NCBI GenBank assembly: GCA_043228905.1
Contig: JBHGNT010000007.1
Coordinates: forward strand, 186,001-250,000
DNA from: Azolla caroliniana
Taxonomy: Eukaryota > Polypodiophyta
Length of the DNA stretch: 64,000 nt
Direction: 5' to 3'
Shown here: one piece after another, positions 36,101-44,607 of the stretch
Numbering within the stretch: the stretch's first letter is position 1
Layout of the letters: every line of letters begins with the position of its first letter
The notes under the pieces: model-generated
Seen by the model: the letters and a program-made list of their open reading frames with translations, nothing else
The model's database searches: none
Told to the model about the DNA's origin: nothing
Program-made: the position numbers and the translations under genes

Positions 36101-37213
36101 CTGAAGCAGGCTCCCCGGCAATGGTACCGGAAGTTCGACTCCTTCATGACCGACGAAGGGTACCTCAAAACGCAGTCTGACCACTGCGTGTTTGTGAAGA
36201 AATTCGAAGGAGGAGACTTTCTAATACTCCTCCTCTACGTGGACGACATGTTGATCGTCGGACGGGACCATGTCAAGATACGGATGCTGAAGAAGGCTCT
36301 TCATCGAACCTTCTCAATGAAGGACTTGGGTCCGGCGAGACAAATACTAGGGATGCACATCATCCGGGACCGGAGCAAGAAGCAGTTGTGGCTGTCACAG
36401 GAGAAGTACGTGACAAAGGTGCTTAAACGGTTCAACATGTCGGAAGCAAGACCGGTCGGATCGACCCTCCCGGCAAACTGCAAGTTGTCCAACAAGCAAA
36501 GTCCCAAGACAAAGGCTGAAAAGGAGGATATGATGAAAGTGCCGTATGCCTCAGCCGTCGGGAGCTTGATGTATGCCATGGTGTGTACGAGACCGGACAT
36601 AGGATATGCAGTCGGAGTGGTGAGCCGGTACATGAGCAATCCCGGCAAAGAGCATTGGAACGCGGTCAAGTGGATACTACGATACCTGAAGGGCACGGCA
36701 AACGTGTGCCTCCGATTCGGCTCCGGTAAGCCCGAACTCGACGGCTTTACCGATTCGGATATGTCGGCTGATGCAGATACCAGCCGGTCCACATCAGGGT
36801 ATGTGATGACCTATGCAGGGGGAGCCATTTCGTGGCAGTCGAGGCTGCAGAAGACGGTTGCGTTGTCAACCACGGAGGCGGAGTACATGGCAGCTGTTGA
36901 AGCCGGCAAGGAAATAATATGGATGAAGGACTTCATTAGAGAGCTCGGTATCCGACAAGAGGAGTACCGACTCTACTGCGACAGTCAGAGTGCCATCCAC
37001 CTTGCGAAGAACGCGGCCTATCACTCCCGGACGAAGCACATCCAGCGAAGATATCACTGGATCCGGGAAAGGATAGAAGACCAGGAGTTCGTGCTGACGA
37101 AGATCCACACGGACGAGAACGGCTCAGATATGCTGACCAAAGTGCTCACACCCGACAAGTTGGAGGCATGCCGAAAGAGGATTGGATTGGAGAGACATCC
37201 CATGCCGAAGTGA
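33140..37213 (+). CDS. Copia F gag-pol polyprotein, intact (1357 aa)
   Basis: The ATG at 33140 follows the primer site by ~15 bases; the frame is open to a TGA at 37211-37213. Order: gag (~1-230) with zinc knuckle CFHCGKPGHFRKNC at ~233; aspartic protease VVDSGASFHLT (Asp ~320); integrase with HKRLCH...CTDC zinc finger (~447-480), HTDVC, RADNGGEYR and NGLAERMNR (D, D, E); RT with FAPVVKMTSIRT, KSLYGLKQAPRQW and YVDD at ~1033; RNase H (DGFTDSDMSAD, STTEAEYMA, CDSQSA). The gene order protease-integrase-RT-RNaseH defines Ty1/Copia; the similarity pattern is of the Tnt1/Tork type. All catalytic residues I can check are present. Encapsidation, reverse transcription and integration would all be covered. 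Confidence 0.96.
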   Translation: MEGGGSGPPGMMVLNAQNYADWKIKMEDLLIVRDLYEPIDRSEIPKGVLETEWRLLNRKAVATIRQYVDVSVLQHVANDTNAYEMWRKLSGLYERKNALNRTSLMRKIVNLKYRDGESMVEHVSTFMGFVNQLAAIKFPLEDAMQAIILMCTLPDSWENLVVTLSTSCTEDNLSLQTVKTSILNEEARRRDKEPGSDSKALLTESERGRHWNRSPQRREKSGTRSQSRGRPTCFHCGKPGHFRKNCRHYRKDNGADDTDSKMSPERNGAYRGATDRRGPDRRGQDRKGTTALAASEEEIMLITEERELNLAGVEMTWVVDSGASFHLTPEKKYFSSYTAGEHGCVRMGNEGTCRIAGIGDVWLMTSTGCKMLLKDVRHVPEVRLNLISAGRLDDEGYTGSIRNGVMKFSKGSLIVARARKVNTLYLMNARLCPEELNVAADTAGELWHKRLCHMSEKGMKRLAEDNLIPVKHVHLEKCTDCLAGKQNRTSFHSRPPTRRSAPLELVHTDVCQVETKSHGGAQYFVTFIDDHSRKLWTAPLKTKDQVLSVFKDLHARVERESGKKLKAIRADNGGEYRGQFQEYCRSKGIRLEFTVPKTPELNGLAERMNRTIMERVRSMLAHAKLSKGFWAEAMSTATYVINRSPSVPLDGDTPQKVWTGKEVSYRHLKVFGCLAYVHVAKDRRGKLDPKTRPCIFLGYGNDEFGYRVWDPVDKKIFRSRDIIFMEDKTLADWESEKKMKSSKSTGEDKLYEEQSRPARDRLALEDPAEDGEETEPAEEDETDTGTGPDPEMDSDEEETEEPVTEAPERRYPLRERRAPRRFPEPEHVLLTDEGEPESFEEAKYDTQSRRWLSAMQDEMDSLHENHTYELVELPKGKRALRNKWVFKLKPGDAGNPPRYKARIVVKGFQQKKGVDFDEIFAPVVKMTSIRTVLSIAASMDLEVEQMDVKTAFLHGDLEEEIYMQQPEGFEKKGKEHLVCRLKKSLYGLKQAPRQWYRKFDSFMTDEGYLKTQSDHCVFVKKFEGGDFLILLLYVDDMLIVGRDHVKIRMLKKALHRTFSMKDLGPARQILGMHIIRDRSKKQLWLSQEKYVTKVLKRFNMSEARPVGSTLPANCKLSNKQSPKTKAEKEDMMKVPYASAVGSLMYAMVCTRPDIGYAVGVVSRYMSNPGKEHWNAVKWILRYLKGTANVCLRFGSGKPELDGFTDSDMSADADTSRSTSGYVMTYAGGAISWQSRLQKTVALSTTEAEYMAAVEAGKEIIWMKDFIRELGIRQEEYRLYCDSQSAIHLAKNAAYHSRTKHIQRRYHWIRERIEDQEFVLTKIHTDENGSDMLTKVLTPDKLEACRKRIGLERHPMPK

Positions 37214-37223
37214 AGGGGGAGTT

Positions 37224-37597
37224 TGTTGGGATTTCGGTCCCTCCGGATGGGATGTCCGGAGATGAATGACGGCAAGCCCGGAGGCTGTTACCGAACCGTA
37301 TGATGAAGAGTACCCGGCATGAAGCCGGATGAAGAGTACCCGGCTACGGATCCGGATGATGAAGACTCCGGTTACGGAGCCGGATGCTGAAGACCCCGGT
37401 TACGGAGCCGGATGACGTATGTACCCGGAGAGAGATCCGGATGCGGGGACATATCTGTGAATATGTTTGCCAAGGGCCCTTGAGGCTATATTTGTAAATA
37501 GCCCGAAAGTCATATGTGTATAAATATGACTTAGGGCAAACAGTTTTAGGTTGTTGCTCATTTTATGTTTTCAGCCGAGAGAGCGAAGTGTGAGCAG

Positions 37598-37631
<34 letters not shown>

Positions 37632-37903
37632 GAGGTCGACGCCTCTGTGTATTACCGCCGCCTGTGGCGAAGACAGTGAGCTCAGGGTCGTTGCCTTGAA
37701 GCTTCACCATTGTACATCCCTGTTCATAGTGATAGTTGGAGTTGTGCACTCCCGTGGTTTTTCCCGTTTAGGGTTTTCCACGTTATACCCTGTGTATTCG
37801 TCTCTCGTGTCTTTCTCTGTATTTCCTATTTTCTGCTGCATTGATCCGTGTTGGCTCGGTTGTGGCCGGGAGGCGAAAGATTTGATAGCGTCAAATCCCA
37901 ACA
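37224..37903 (+). mobile_element. Copia F 3' LTR
   Basis: 680 bp, nearly identical to the 5' LTR, followed by the target duplication CAGTT and the rest of the Gypsy C LTR. Confidence 0.95.
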
Positions 37904-37908
37904 CAGTT

Positions 37909-38095
37909 CCTTCGCTCGCGCGCGCGACCGAAAAGACTGTTCGCGCGGTCTTTGTCTCCACTCGTGTTAGGGCCCGTTCCCGCCGATTATCCTCCTAATT
38001 CGCTTCTATGTACAACTCGGAGCGTGCGCGCGTGAAGAACCGGTTCCCACGCCTTGGTGCGCCGATTCCGCCTATGGACGGTTTTCTTCACGACA
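37909..38095 (-). mobile_element. Gypsy C 3' LTR, proximal part
   Basis: Continues the C LTR beyond Copia F. It ends on the plus strand with CCTATGGACGGTTTTCTTCACGACA, i.e. TGTCGTGAAGAAAACCGTCC in sense, directly next to the polypurine tract. Confidence 0.92.
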
Positions 38096-38166
38096 TCCGC
38101 CCCCACCTAACCGTGCATCCCCCGGTATGCACCAAGAGAGTTGGGACGGAGAAAACCGGCCCGTCT

Positions 38167-41100
38167 TCATTTCTCGCCCTTCGGTTCTTCCTCGTTTTCG
38201 GATCTTTCGTCAATGCTGACTAGGAGAGCTGGGTCGGGCTCGTCGTCGTGTCGCTTCTTGAACGCTTTGATCCGCTTCCCTGCAACCGGTATCGCCATTC
38301 TCGTGCCGTCTAGTTCCGCCAAGTGATATGTCCTGTTGTCATTGGCGCTCCGCACCACGTAAGGCCCGAACCACCTTCGCGCGAACTTCCGTGTAGCTCG
38401 GTGCTGGTTGTCGAGGCTGCTGTCGTAGACGAGCACCCAGTCACCTTCGTCGATTTTCTTCGGTCGGAGCCGGTGCGTTCGGTCGAACCGGGCTTTGTTC
38501 TTTGTCCTCGCCACCCGGAGCTTCTCCGCAGCCAGTGCCACGTCCTCCGGTCTCCGCTCGAGCTGTCGTATACGTGCGGCCAACAACTCCTCCCGGCTCA
38601 TCTCGTCCCTCCAGTCGACCGTTGCCCACGAGGAGATCGTCCGTTCTATCGGCATGATCGGCTTCTGGCCGAACATGAGCTCCGTCGGCATGTACCCGGT
38701 TACCGAACTGTGCGTGGTCCGGTCTGCCCACAAAGCATAAGGTAGCAGCCGCGGCCAGTTTCCGACTTGGCCTCCGCATGCTCGAACCAGCGCCTTGACG
38801 ATCGGTCCGTGTCCGCGCTCCACCTTTCCATTCGCCTCCGGATTGTACGCAGTGGTGAGCGAGAGCTTGACCCCCAGCCGGTCGAACAGCTCCGCGGCTT
38901 CTTCGGCGTCCAACTCCCCTCGGTCAGCCACGATCTTCCCGACGCACCCGTACCGGCATATCACGTCCTCGATTAGGAACCGACATACGGCCGCGGTCGT
39001 TTTGTTCGGAAGGGCCCGGCCTTCCACCTGGTTCGTCAGATCCTCCCGCGCTAGGACCAGGTACCGCATCTGTCCTACCCCCATTGGCATCGTCACCAGA
39101 TCTACCATCCATTTGAAGTGGATGGTCGGAGGGTACGTGGGGTGAAGCTCGTCCCGATGTCGGACTATGGAGTGCATCTGACAGCTCTCGCAAGTTGTCA
39201 CGAACCGATGCACGTCCTGGTACTGCCCCGGCCACCAATACTTCCCCTTCAGTTTCTCAAACGTAGCCCAAGTCCCACGGTGTCCAGCCCAAGGGCTGTC
39301 GTGGTAGGCCGTCAGCAGCTCCTCCTGTTCTTCCTTCGTCGCCACCACCCGGAGCGGAGCGCCGTCCCTCTTCTTCGGGTGCTTCCATAGATAGCCATCC
39401 CGGAGAAAGAACCGGTACGCTTTCTTCCGGATCCGGTTGGCCTCGTCCTTCGTCCATGACGCATCGGGCGTCATTGTCTTCAAAAACCCACCGATCTGCA
39501 GCCACTCCCCGTCGTACTTGCTCGCGTCGAAGTCGTTAAGCGCCGGAGTGCTTGTTCCGTCGGTTGTTACATACGCAGCCTCGAAGAAGTCCACGCCGAC
39601 CTCTTCGTCCTCCGAAACCATGCCGCCCTCGTCATCGAATCTCGCCCTTGAAAGCATGTCGGCCATGGCGTTGTCTTTACCAGAAATGTGTCGTATTTCC
39701 GGGTCCAGGGACTTGATGTACGCTATCCACCTGAGCATTGCCAGGTCCGGCGTCGCGCATCCGGAAACCATGCCGAGAATCGGCATGCAATCCGTCTCTA
39801 TGATTACCTCTGTCCCGATCAGATAGTCCTTGTCGGCCTTCACCGCCGAAACGATACCCCAGAGTTCGCGTTTAACCTGGGCGTATCCTCGCTGCCGTTC
39901 GCTGAGGACCTTCGCGCCGAATCGGATCGGAAACCGATTGCCGTCCTCGTCTTCTTGGTTGACGACCCACCCGATTCCGGTCGGACTCGTGTCAACCGTT
40001 ATGTACACTGGGGTGCCCTTCCTATAGACGGCCTTTCGGAGCGCCGGTGCTGCCGAAAGAGCCTCCTTTAGCTTCCGGACCGACTCCGTGTGCTTGTCTA
40101 GCCATTCGAATCTTCGCCCTTTCTTCAATAATCCGTACAGCGGCTCCGCGACGTGCGCGTAATGCGGGATCCATATGTGGTAGAAGGCGCATGCTCCCAA
40201 GAATCTTCGTACTTCCGTGACCGAGCTGCAATCAGGCTTCATCGCGGAGATGGCTTCTATCTTTGCCGGAGACGGTTTCCGGCCATACGGTCCACATAAA
40301 TGTCTGACCACCATGATTTCCGACTGCCCGAAGGCTGACTTCTCCCCCGAGAAAGTGAGCCTCGCATCCTCTAGCCTTTGCAGCACCTTCTCGCAGTCGT
40401 CGATGTGCGTTACCACGAATCGCCGGCATCCGTCCGGCCCGATCGTCTCGTCCTTCTCTTCTACCGGGCATCCCTTGATCGGGATGTCGTCTAGAAACGG
40501 CATGGTGATGTCTGGGATGCAGTCCCTCAGCACCTTGTTCATTGCATTCACCATGTGGGCCACCGAGTTGGTCCCTCCTTGCGGCAGCGTACACATCCGC
40601 ACTAGGCCGAGGGGAGTTCGCATCGTCGTAATGTCTCTGCTCTCCACGGCTAGCTGGAACTGGTCGTACCCTGAGTATAGATCACCGACCGAGTAAATCG
40701 ACCTTCCGGCGAAGGCCTCCGCGAACTCGTCTATGGTCGGTCCGATCCCTGCGTTCCGAATGGTCACCCTATTGACCGGTTGCAAGTCCTGAATGAAGCG
40801 CAGTGATCCGTTTTTCTTTGGTACGGTAAACCATCGGTTTGAATACGGGGCGCTCGATGGCTCGAGAATGCCCATATCAACTTTCTGCTTCAACAGCTCC
40901 ATCAACTTCGGGATGTGAGCTCTCGGAACCGGAATTGGCTTGAGATTCCACGGTACATGCGGTACCGTGAATATCACCATCGGCTCTACGGTCGTTGGGT
41001 CTACGCACCCGATTTCCTCCGGTGAGAATGCGAAGGCTTTCCCGTGCCTTCCGAGCATCCTCCGAAATCGGTCTTCCTCCGCCGGTAGTAGGAACCCGCC

Positions 41101-41430
41101 CCCACCGATCTTCAGCTCGCGGAGCGTCTCGTTGGTGAAGGTGTGTCCTATGCAGGCCGGATCTCGTAAGCTGGGGTCCGATGCAACCCCTTTGATTCGG
41201 GATTCGCTGCCCTCCGGTAAGGGCGCCGCAACTGGCCTCACCTTCCGGTCCACAGTCTTGTACTTGGTGCTAACTCGGGCCGTCCGTTCCGACTCGAGCT
41301 CTCGACCGAAGTCCGCGATGACTTCGTACATTTCTTCGGAACATACCGGTATCGTCCGGTCTTCGTTAAGGTCTTCTTCGACTACCTTCCCCAGCATTCC
41401 CAAGGTGTCGTCGAAGGAGACTGCCTCCAC
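38167..41430 (-). CDS. Gypsy C pol ORF (RT, RNase H, integrase), intact
   Basis: 1087 residues are counted from the GTG at 41430, but the frame is open further upstream and overlaps the end of gag-protease in the -1 frame; there is no obvious ATG, so expression by -1 frameshifting or a similar recoding is inferred. RT spans ~185-390 (EPSSAPYSNRWFTVPKKNG, DLYSGYD, LPQGGTNSV, catalytic FLDD at ~312-315). RNase H spans ~475-600 (Asp480, Glu522, Asp547, Asp591). Integrase has H710/H717/C747/C750 zinc finger and catalytic D777, D836, E871. A GPY/F-like module (RRWFGPYVV) lies near ~1020. No chromodomain. The integrase-last order is Ty3/Gypsy. The motif style (PHVPW, GILEPS, SRDITT, TNSV) is unlike the plant chromovirus, Athila or Tat groups and recalls fungal Gypsy elements. 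Confidence 0.94.
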   Translation of the reverse strand: MEAVSFDDTLGMLGKVVEEDLNEDRTIPVCSEEMYEVIADFGRELESERTARVSTKYKTVDRKVRPVAAPLPEGSESRIKGVASDPSLRDPACIGHTFTNETLRELKIGGGGFLLPAEEDRFRRMLGRHGKAFAFSPEEIGCVDPTTVEPMVIFTVPHVPWNLKPIPVPRAHIPKLMELLKQKVDMGILEPSSAPYSNRWFTVPKKNGSLRFIQDLQPVNRVTIRNAGIGPTIDEFAEAFAGRSIYSVGDLYSGYDQFQLAVESRDITTMRTPLGLVRMCTLPQGGTNSVAHMVNAMNKVLRDCIPDITMPFLDDIPIKGCPVEEKDETIGPDGCRRFVVTHIDDCEKVLQRLEDARLTFSGEKSAFGQSEIMVVRHLCGPYGRKPSPAKIEAISAMKPDCSSVTEVRRFLGACAFYHIWIPHYAHVAEPLYGLLKKGRRFEWLDKHTESVRKLKEALSAAPALRKAVYRKGTPVYITVDTSPTGIGWVVNQEDEDGNRFPIRFGAKVLSERQRGYAQVKRELWGIVSAVKADKDYLIGTEVIIETDCMPILGMVSGCATPDLAMLRWIAYIKSLDPEIRHISGKDNAMADMLSRARFDDEGGMVSEDEEVGVDFFEAAYVTTDGTSTPALNDFDASKYDGEWLQIGGFLKTMTPDASWTKDEANRIRKKAYRFFLRDGYLWKHPKKRDGAPLRVVATKEEQEELLTAYHDSPWAGHRGTWATFEKLKGKYWWPGQYQDVHRFVTTCESCQMHSIVRHRDELHPTYPPTIHFKWMVDLVTMPMGVGQMRYLVLAREDLTNQVEGRALPNKTTAAVCRFLIEDVICRYGCVGKIVADRGELDAEEAAELFDRLGVKLSLTTAYNPEANGKVERGHGPIVKALVRACGGQVGNWPRLLPYALWADRTTHSSVTGYMPTELMFGQKPIMPIERTISSWATVDWRDEMSREELLAARIRQLERRPEDVALAAEKLRVARTKNKARFDRTHRLRPKKIDEGDWVLVYDSSLDNQHRATRKFARRWFGPYVVRSANDNRTYHLAELDGTRMAIPVAGKRIKAFKKRHDDEPDPALLVSIDERSENEEEPKGEK

Positions 41431-41645
41431 GGCTCCGTTGATTTCTTCGTCAGGGCCGAGAACTCCGCACGCTCGAAGTCTCCCCTCCGTCTTTGTTTTC
41501 TCTCGGCCGGCGATGCCGACCCTCGTACATGCTCCGCTGTCGGAGAAGCAAAATTTCCTACCTATTGTACACGGTTTTCTCGTACAGATGTGGGGTTTTC
41601 CCGGAGCATCCGGACTGTCGCGGCCCCACGCCTTGGCAGTCCTCT

Positions 41646-43772
41646 CTAAAAATCCTCTCGGTTTTCGGAACCGAGGGAGTCGCGGTTACGTTCGTGGTTC
41701 GGCCGTACCGTCAGAAACTGGACCGAATGGCGCCCGTCTTGGCTTTTGACCCTCGCGTAGGCCGAACCATTGTCCAACACCTTGGTCTCCATCCGCGCCG
41801 CCGTGATGTACGGCTCTCCCAGTATGACCGGATGCGAAGACGTCTCCTGCACGAAGAAGTGCTGGTCAATCTCGACGTCGCCGATCTTGACTCGCACATT
41901 CGGACAGGCCCCGTGCAGCTCCTCGGTGGCGCGCGTTGCCGCCCTTATTTTCCACCCGTGCTTGGTGTTGATCGGCCATTTGCCCTTCTTATAGAAATCC
42001 ATGGACATCAAGTTGATCTCCGATCCGTGGTCCACCAAAGCTATCACCGGTTCCTGGACACCGCCGATCTTCACCGGGGTTTCCGTGGTCGCTCGGGCCC
42101 AGTGTGGTCTCGAATAGTGGCTTTCCGCCCACTCGTCTCCCAACGCCATGTCGTCTAGGTGCGTCGTCCGCACTTCCACTGGTCTTTCCGGTTCTGTCTC
42201 CGTTGACAGCCTCTTCCGTTTCACCAAGTCCACGATGGAGTCGTGGAACTCCTTCTTGGCGATTCCCAGCACCTCTCGTAACGACAGCTCCACCTTGCTG
42301 TCAAGGATCCGTTCCTCCAGGACCTTTCGTAAGTCCGTGGTTCTTTCTATCTCCGTCCCCAGACGGTACCCACCCTTCTGGGGTTTATCTTGCGTACCGG
42401 CCCCGCCGGCTTCGTCCCGTCGTGGCCCGGACCGGGTCTCGTATCGTTGTGAGGGCCCGGTCGTCCCGGGTTTCCCCACCCGCTTCTCTTCTACCAGAGC
42501 CTCGTAGTTCCGGCAAGCGGCTTCCACGAAGCCCGTCTTTTCCTCGACCGGGTCGCTCCACCCGGTCATCTCCCGTACCCGTTTCTCCGCACGGTCCGAT
42601 TCCTCCCCTTTTAGCCCTGCACCGGCAAGGCCTTCTAGCATCGTCGGCCAGAATCCGGCTTTGCTTTCCTTTCGGTCCTCGCCGCCCCCGACTCGAATGC
42701 CGGCCGACGCCGAGTAGTGGACGGTTTCCGCGTGTCGGGCCGCCGCCTCTTCCATCAACCTTTTCATACCACCTCGCCCGTCGTTTCGGCTCAGGGCCCT
42801 TCGGGTGTCGCTGGCATGCACCCGTCCTTCCCACAGGTACACCACCCTGTTCCTCAGCGCCTCCGCGAAGTCGCCGCAGTCCTTCCGAATGTGGCCGACT
42901 TCATCGCACCACATGCACCTGTTTCCTGCCGCCGGCCGTCGGTCACGAGCCGGTTCGCCTCCTTCCCTTCGGGCCTGCGCGATTTGGAGGTCCTTTATCG
43001 CCTTCGTCAATTCCTCCAACGCCGCTCCTCCGGTTGAGCCTCTGACTACGCCGGTCGAAGCCGAACTCGTTTCCAACCACTCTCGGGTCTCTTCTTTTCG
43101 CACCTGTGGCGCTGGTTCGAGCTTCCTTGCTGCGACCGAGCCCGACCCGGTTGCCCCGTTATCCGCCCATTCTCGCCGTTTGTCGAAACGGCCACAGACC
43201 TTCCTGACAGCCGCCCAGTCGGTAGTGAGCCCGTCTTCGGTTTCCAGCAAGAGGCCCACTTGCTCCCGATCCCGCTCGTCGACCGACTTGACAAACAGTA
43301 AGACCCGGCTCGTGTCCAGGATGGTTCGGTCGAGCGCCGAAAGGCGCGCAAAGTTTTCCTCGAACTCCCGGAGGAGTGCCGACGCGTTTCTTCCCTTCCC
43401 CGGGGATTCGACCCATTCCATGAACCTTCGCTTCGAAAGCCGGAGCGCGTCGTCCAGCCCGTATTTCTCTAGGAGCCGACCTTCGAACTCTTCCCAGGTA
43501 CGGCTCTCCGCCCGCACCTCGAGCACCTCCGCATGGATGCTCGGCATTGCCACTCGGGGAAATCCGGCAAGACGCCTTTCTTCCGGAATGTCCCGCATCA
43601 GCATTTCTGCACCGTAGGACGCCAGATACTTCGTGGCATCCCTCCCACCGAACCGGCCGATCGTGCCGACGACCGCCTCAATAGCTCTGTCGAGGGCACC
43701 GGTGCCCTCGCGCGCGTTTACAATCCGATCCACGGCCGAAGCCATGGCCTCTGCAAGATCCGACCCCCTCAT
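41646..43772 (-). CDS. Gypsy C gag-protease ORF, intact (708 aa)
   Basis: The first usable ATG after the primer site is at 43772-43770 (MRGSDLAEAMASAVDRIVNA), the position conserved in A and E. The open frame continues upstream into the LTR but without a sensible start. Capsid-like region ~35-200 (RDIPEERRLAGFPRV, SRVLLFVKSVDERDREQVG); zinc knuckle CMWCDEVGHIRKDC at 286-299; a long linker; protease at ~575-680 with ALVDHGSEINLMS (Asp581, DHG rather than the usual DTG/DSG) and VILGEPYI. The stop TAG follows a T-run at 41646; pol continues in the -1 frame. Known role: gag forms the particle and protease matures it. Confidence 0.94.
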   Translation of the reverse strand: MRGSDLAEAMASAVDRIVNAREGTGALDRAIEAVVGTIGRFGGRDATKYLASYGAEMLMRDIPEERRLAGFPRVAMPSIHAEVLEVRAESRTWEEFEGRLLEKYGLDDALRLSKRRFMEWVESPGKGRNASALLREFEENFARLSALDRTILDTSRVLLFVKSVDERDREQVGLLLETEDGLTTDWAAVRKVCGRFDKRREWADNGATGSGSVAARKLEPAPQVRKEETREWLETSSASTGVVRGSTGGAALEELTKAIKDLQIAQARREGGEPARDRRPAAGNRCMWCDEVGHIRKDCGDFAEALRNRVVYLWEGRVHASDTRRALSRNDGRGGMKRLMEEAAARHAETVHYSASAGIRVGGGEDRKESKAGFWPTMLEGLAGAGLKGEESDRAEKRVREMTGWSDPVEEKTGFVEAACRNYEALVEEKRVGKPGTTGPSQRYETRSGPRRDEAGGAGTQDKPQKGGYRLGTEIERTTDLRKVLEERILDSKVELSLREVLGIAKKEFHDSIVDLVKRKRLSTETEPERPVEVRTTHLDDMALGDEWAESHYSRPHWARATTETPVKIGGVQEPVIALVDHGSEINLMSMDFYKKGKWPINTKHGWKIRAATRATEELHGACPNVRVKIGDVEIDQHFFVQETSSHPVILGEPYITAARMETKVLDNGSAYARVKSQDGRHSVQFLTVRPNHERNRDSLGSENREDF

Positions 43773-43794
43773 CTTCTGCTCTTCTGCCGCCTCC

Positions 43795-43812
43795 TTCACG
43801 TCGGGTTCACCA
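43795..43812 (-). other. Gypsy C primer-binding site (tRNA-Trp type)
   Basis: On the minus strand TGGTGAACCCGACGTGAA, three bases from the LTR end. Confidence 0.78.
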
Positions 43813-43815
43813 AGA

Positions 43816-44607
43816 TGTCGTGTTATTACGCAAGTGCGTGTGGAAACGAGGCGGGACCGCGGGGGTCTCGAACCAAAGAGCAAGCGAGGGAGGAGAAAGA
43901 GAGAGAACCGGCTACGCAGGACCGGGGATACACAGGGACACGGCCCTTCAGCACGGAGAACGCGAACGAACACCGACACAGACAGATGCGAATGACTAAA
44001 TATATATATCAAGAATGGCTAACACGACTACAACCCTCGATGGGGCACAGGTTGGTTACAACCGAACAGGCCGGCGAACAGATGCCGATGCCTGTTCGCT
44101 TCAACGCACAAAGGGGTTGCCGGTCGGAGGTGCTGCCGGAAGCACTCGGGCGTTCCTCGAAACAGCGCAAGCCTCCTCGGAACCCTGCACAGAAAAGCTA
44201 TGGAGCTCAAGAAGGAAGGAAACAGAGGGCGAAGCGTCCAGAAACGGTCCGACAGCACTTCGTCCTCTCCACGCCAGATCCCCTTGCAATAGCTCTTTCC
44301 TGCTCCTTATATAGGCCGACGAGCAGGCCGTCACGTCAGCTTTATTCCCTGTCCCTTTTGGACAGGGATTCGCTTCGTCCTTCACGCATCCGCGTAGTTA
44401 CGCCGCCGACTCGTACAGTTCCTTCGCTCGCGCGCGCGACCGAAAAGACTGTTCGCGCGGTCTTTGTCTCCACTCGTGTTAGGGCCCGTTCCCGCCGATT
44501 ATCCTCCTAATTCGCTTCTATGTACAACTCGGAGCGTGCGCGCGTGAAGAACCGGTTCCCACGCCTTGGTGCGCCGATTCCGCCTATGGACGGTTTTCTT
44601 CACGACA
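43816..44607 (-). mobile_element. Gypsy C 5' LTR
   Basis: 792 bp. Sense start TGTCGTGAAGAAAACCGTCC near 44607 and sense end TAATAACACGACA at 43816. TATA-like TATATAA at 44314-44308 on the minus strand. Long open frames read through this LTR are identical in the split 3' LTR copy, showing near identity of the two. Confidence 0.93.

Larger units (their letters stand above)
32429..37903 (+). mobile_element. Copia element F, complete and very young
   Basis: LTRs 32429-33108 and 37224-37903, both 680 bp and differing by about one base (GACGTCTC vs GACGCCTC). Perfect 5-bp target duplication CAGTT (32424-32428 and 37904-37908). Met-tRNA primer site TGGTATCAGAGCG at 33112. Polypurine tract GAAGGGGGAG before the 3' LTR. 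A single open ORF fills the interior. It is inserted in the 3' LTR of Gypsy C and so is younger than C. Confidence 0.96.
31824..44607 (-). mobile_element. Gypsy element C, apparently intact, minus strand
   Basis: Inserted in the gag of B. LTRs: 31824-32428 plus 37909-38095 (3' LTR, split by Copia F) and 43816-44607 (5' LTR); both are 792 bp and I find no difference between them in the stretches I compared. Flanks are ACAG and ACGG, close to a 4-bp duplication. The primer site is at 43795-43812 and the polypurine tract at 38096-38107. The interior carries an open gag-protease ORF and an open pol ORF in the -1 frame. There is no extra (env-like) ORF: only ~70 bases separate the pol stop from the LTR. 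This is the best candidate for an active or recently active Gypsy here. Confidence 0.93.

Noticed and set aside
35389-36184. Minus-strand ORFs of 149 and 185 residues in Copia F
   Set aside because: Mirror frames of the pol region with no domain.
38096-38166. Env-like third ORF in Gypsy C
   Set aside because: Only ~70 bases lie between the pol stop and the LTR; no room for one.
38167-38400. Chromodomain at the integrase C-terminus
   Set aside because: After the GPY/F module only a short acidic tail (RSENEEEPKGEK) remains; no chromodomain fold motif.
42104-43045. 313-residue plus-strand ORF opposite gag of Gypsy C
   Set aside because: Antisense shadow of a GC-rich coding region; composition is Pro/Ser/Arg-rich, with no domain.
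43533-44510. 325-residue ORF spanning the Gypsy C LTR and gag start
   Set aside because: Reads through the LTR antisense to gag; the LTR half is repeated at 31823-32470. No plausible gene.
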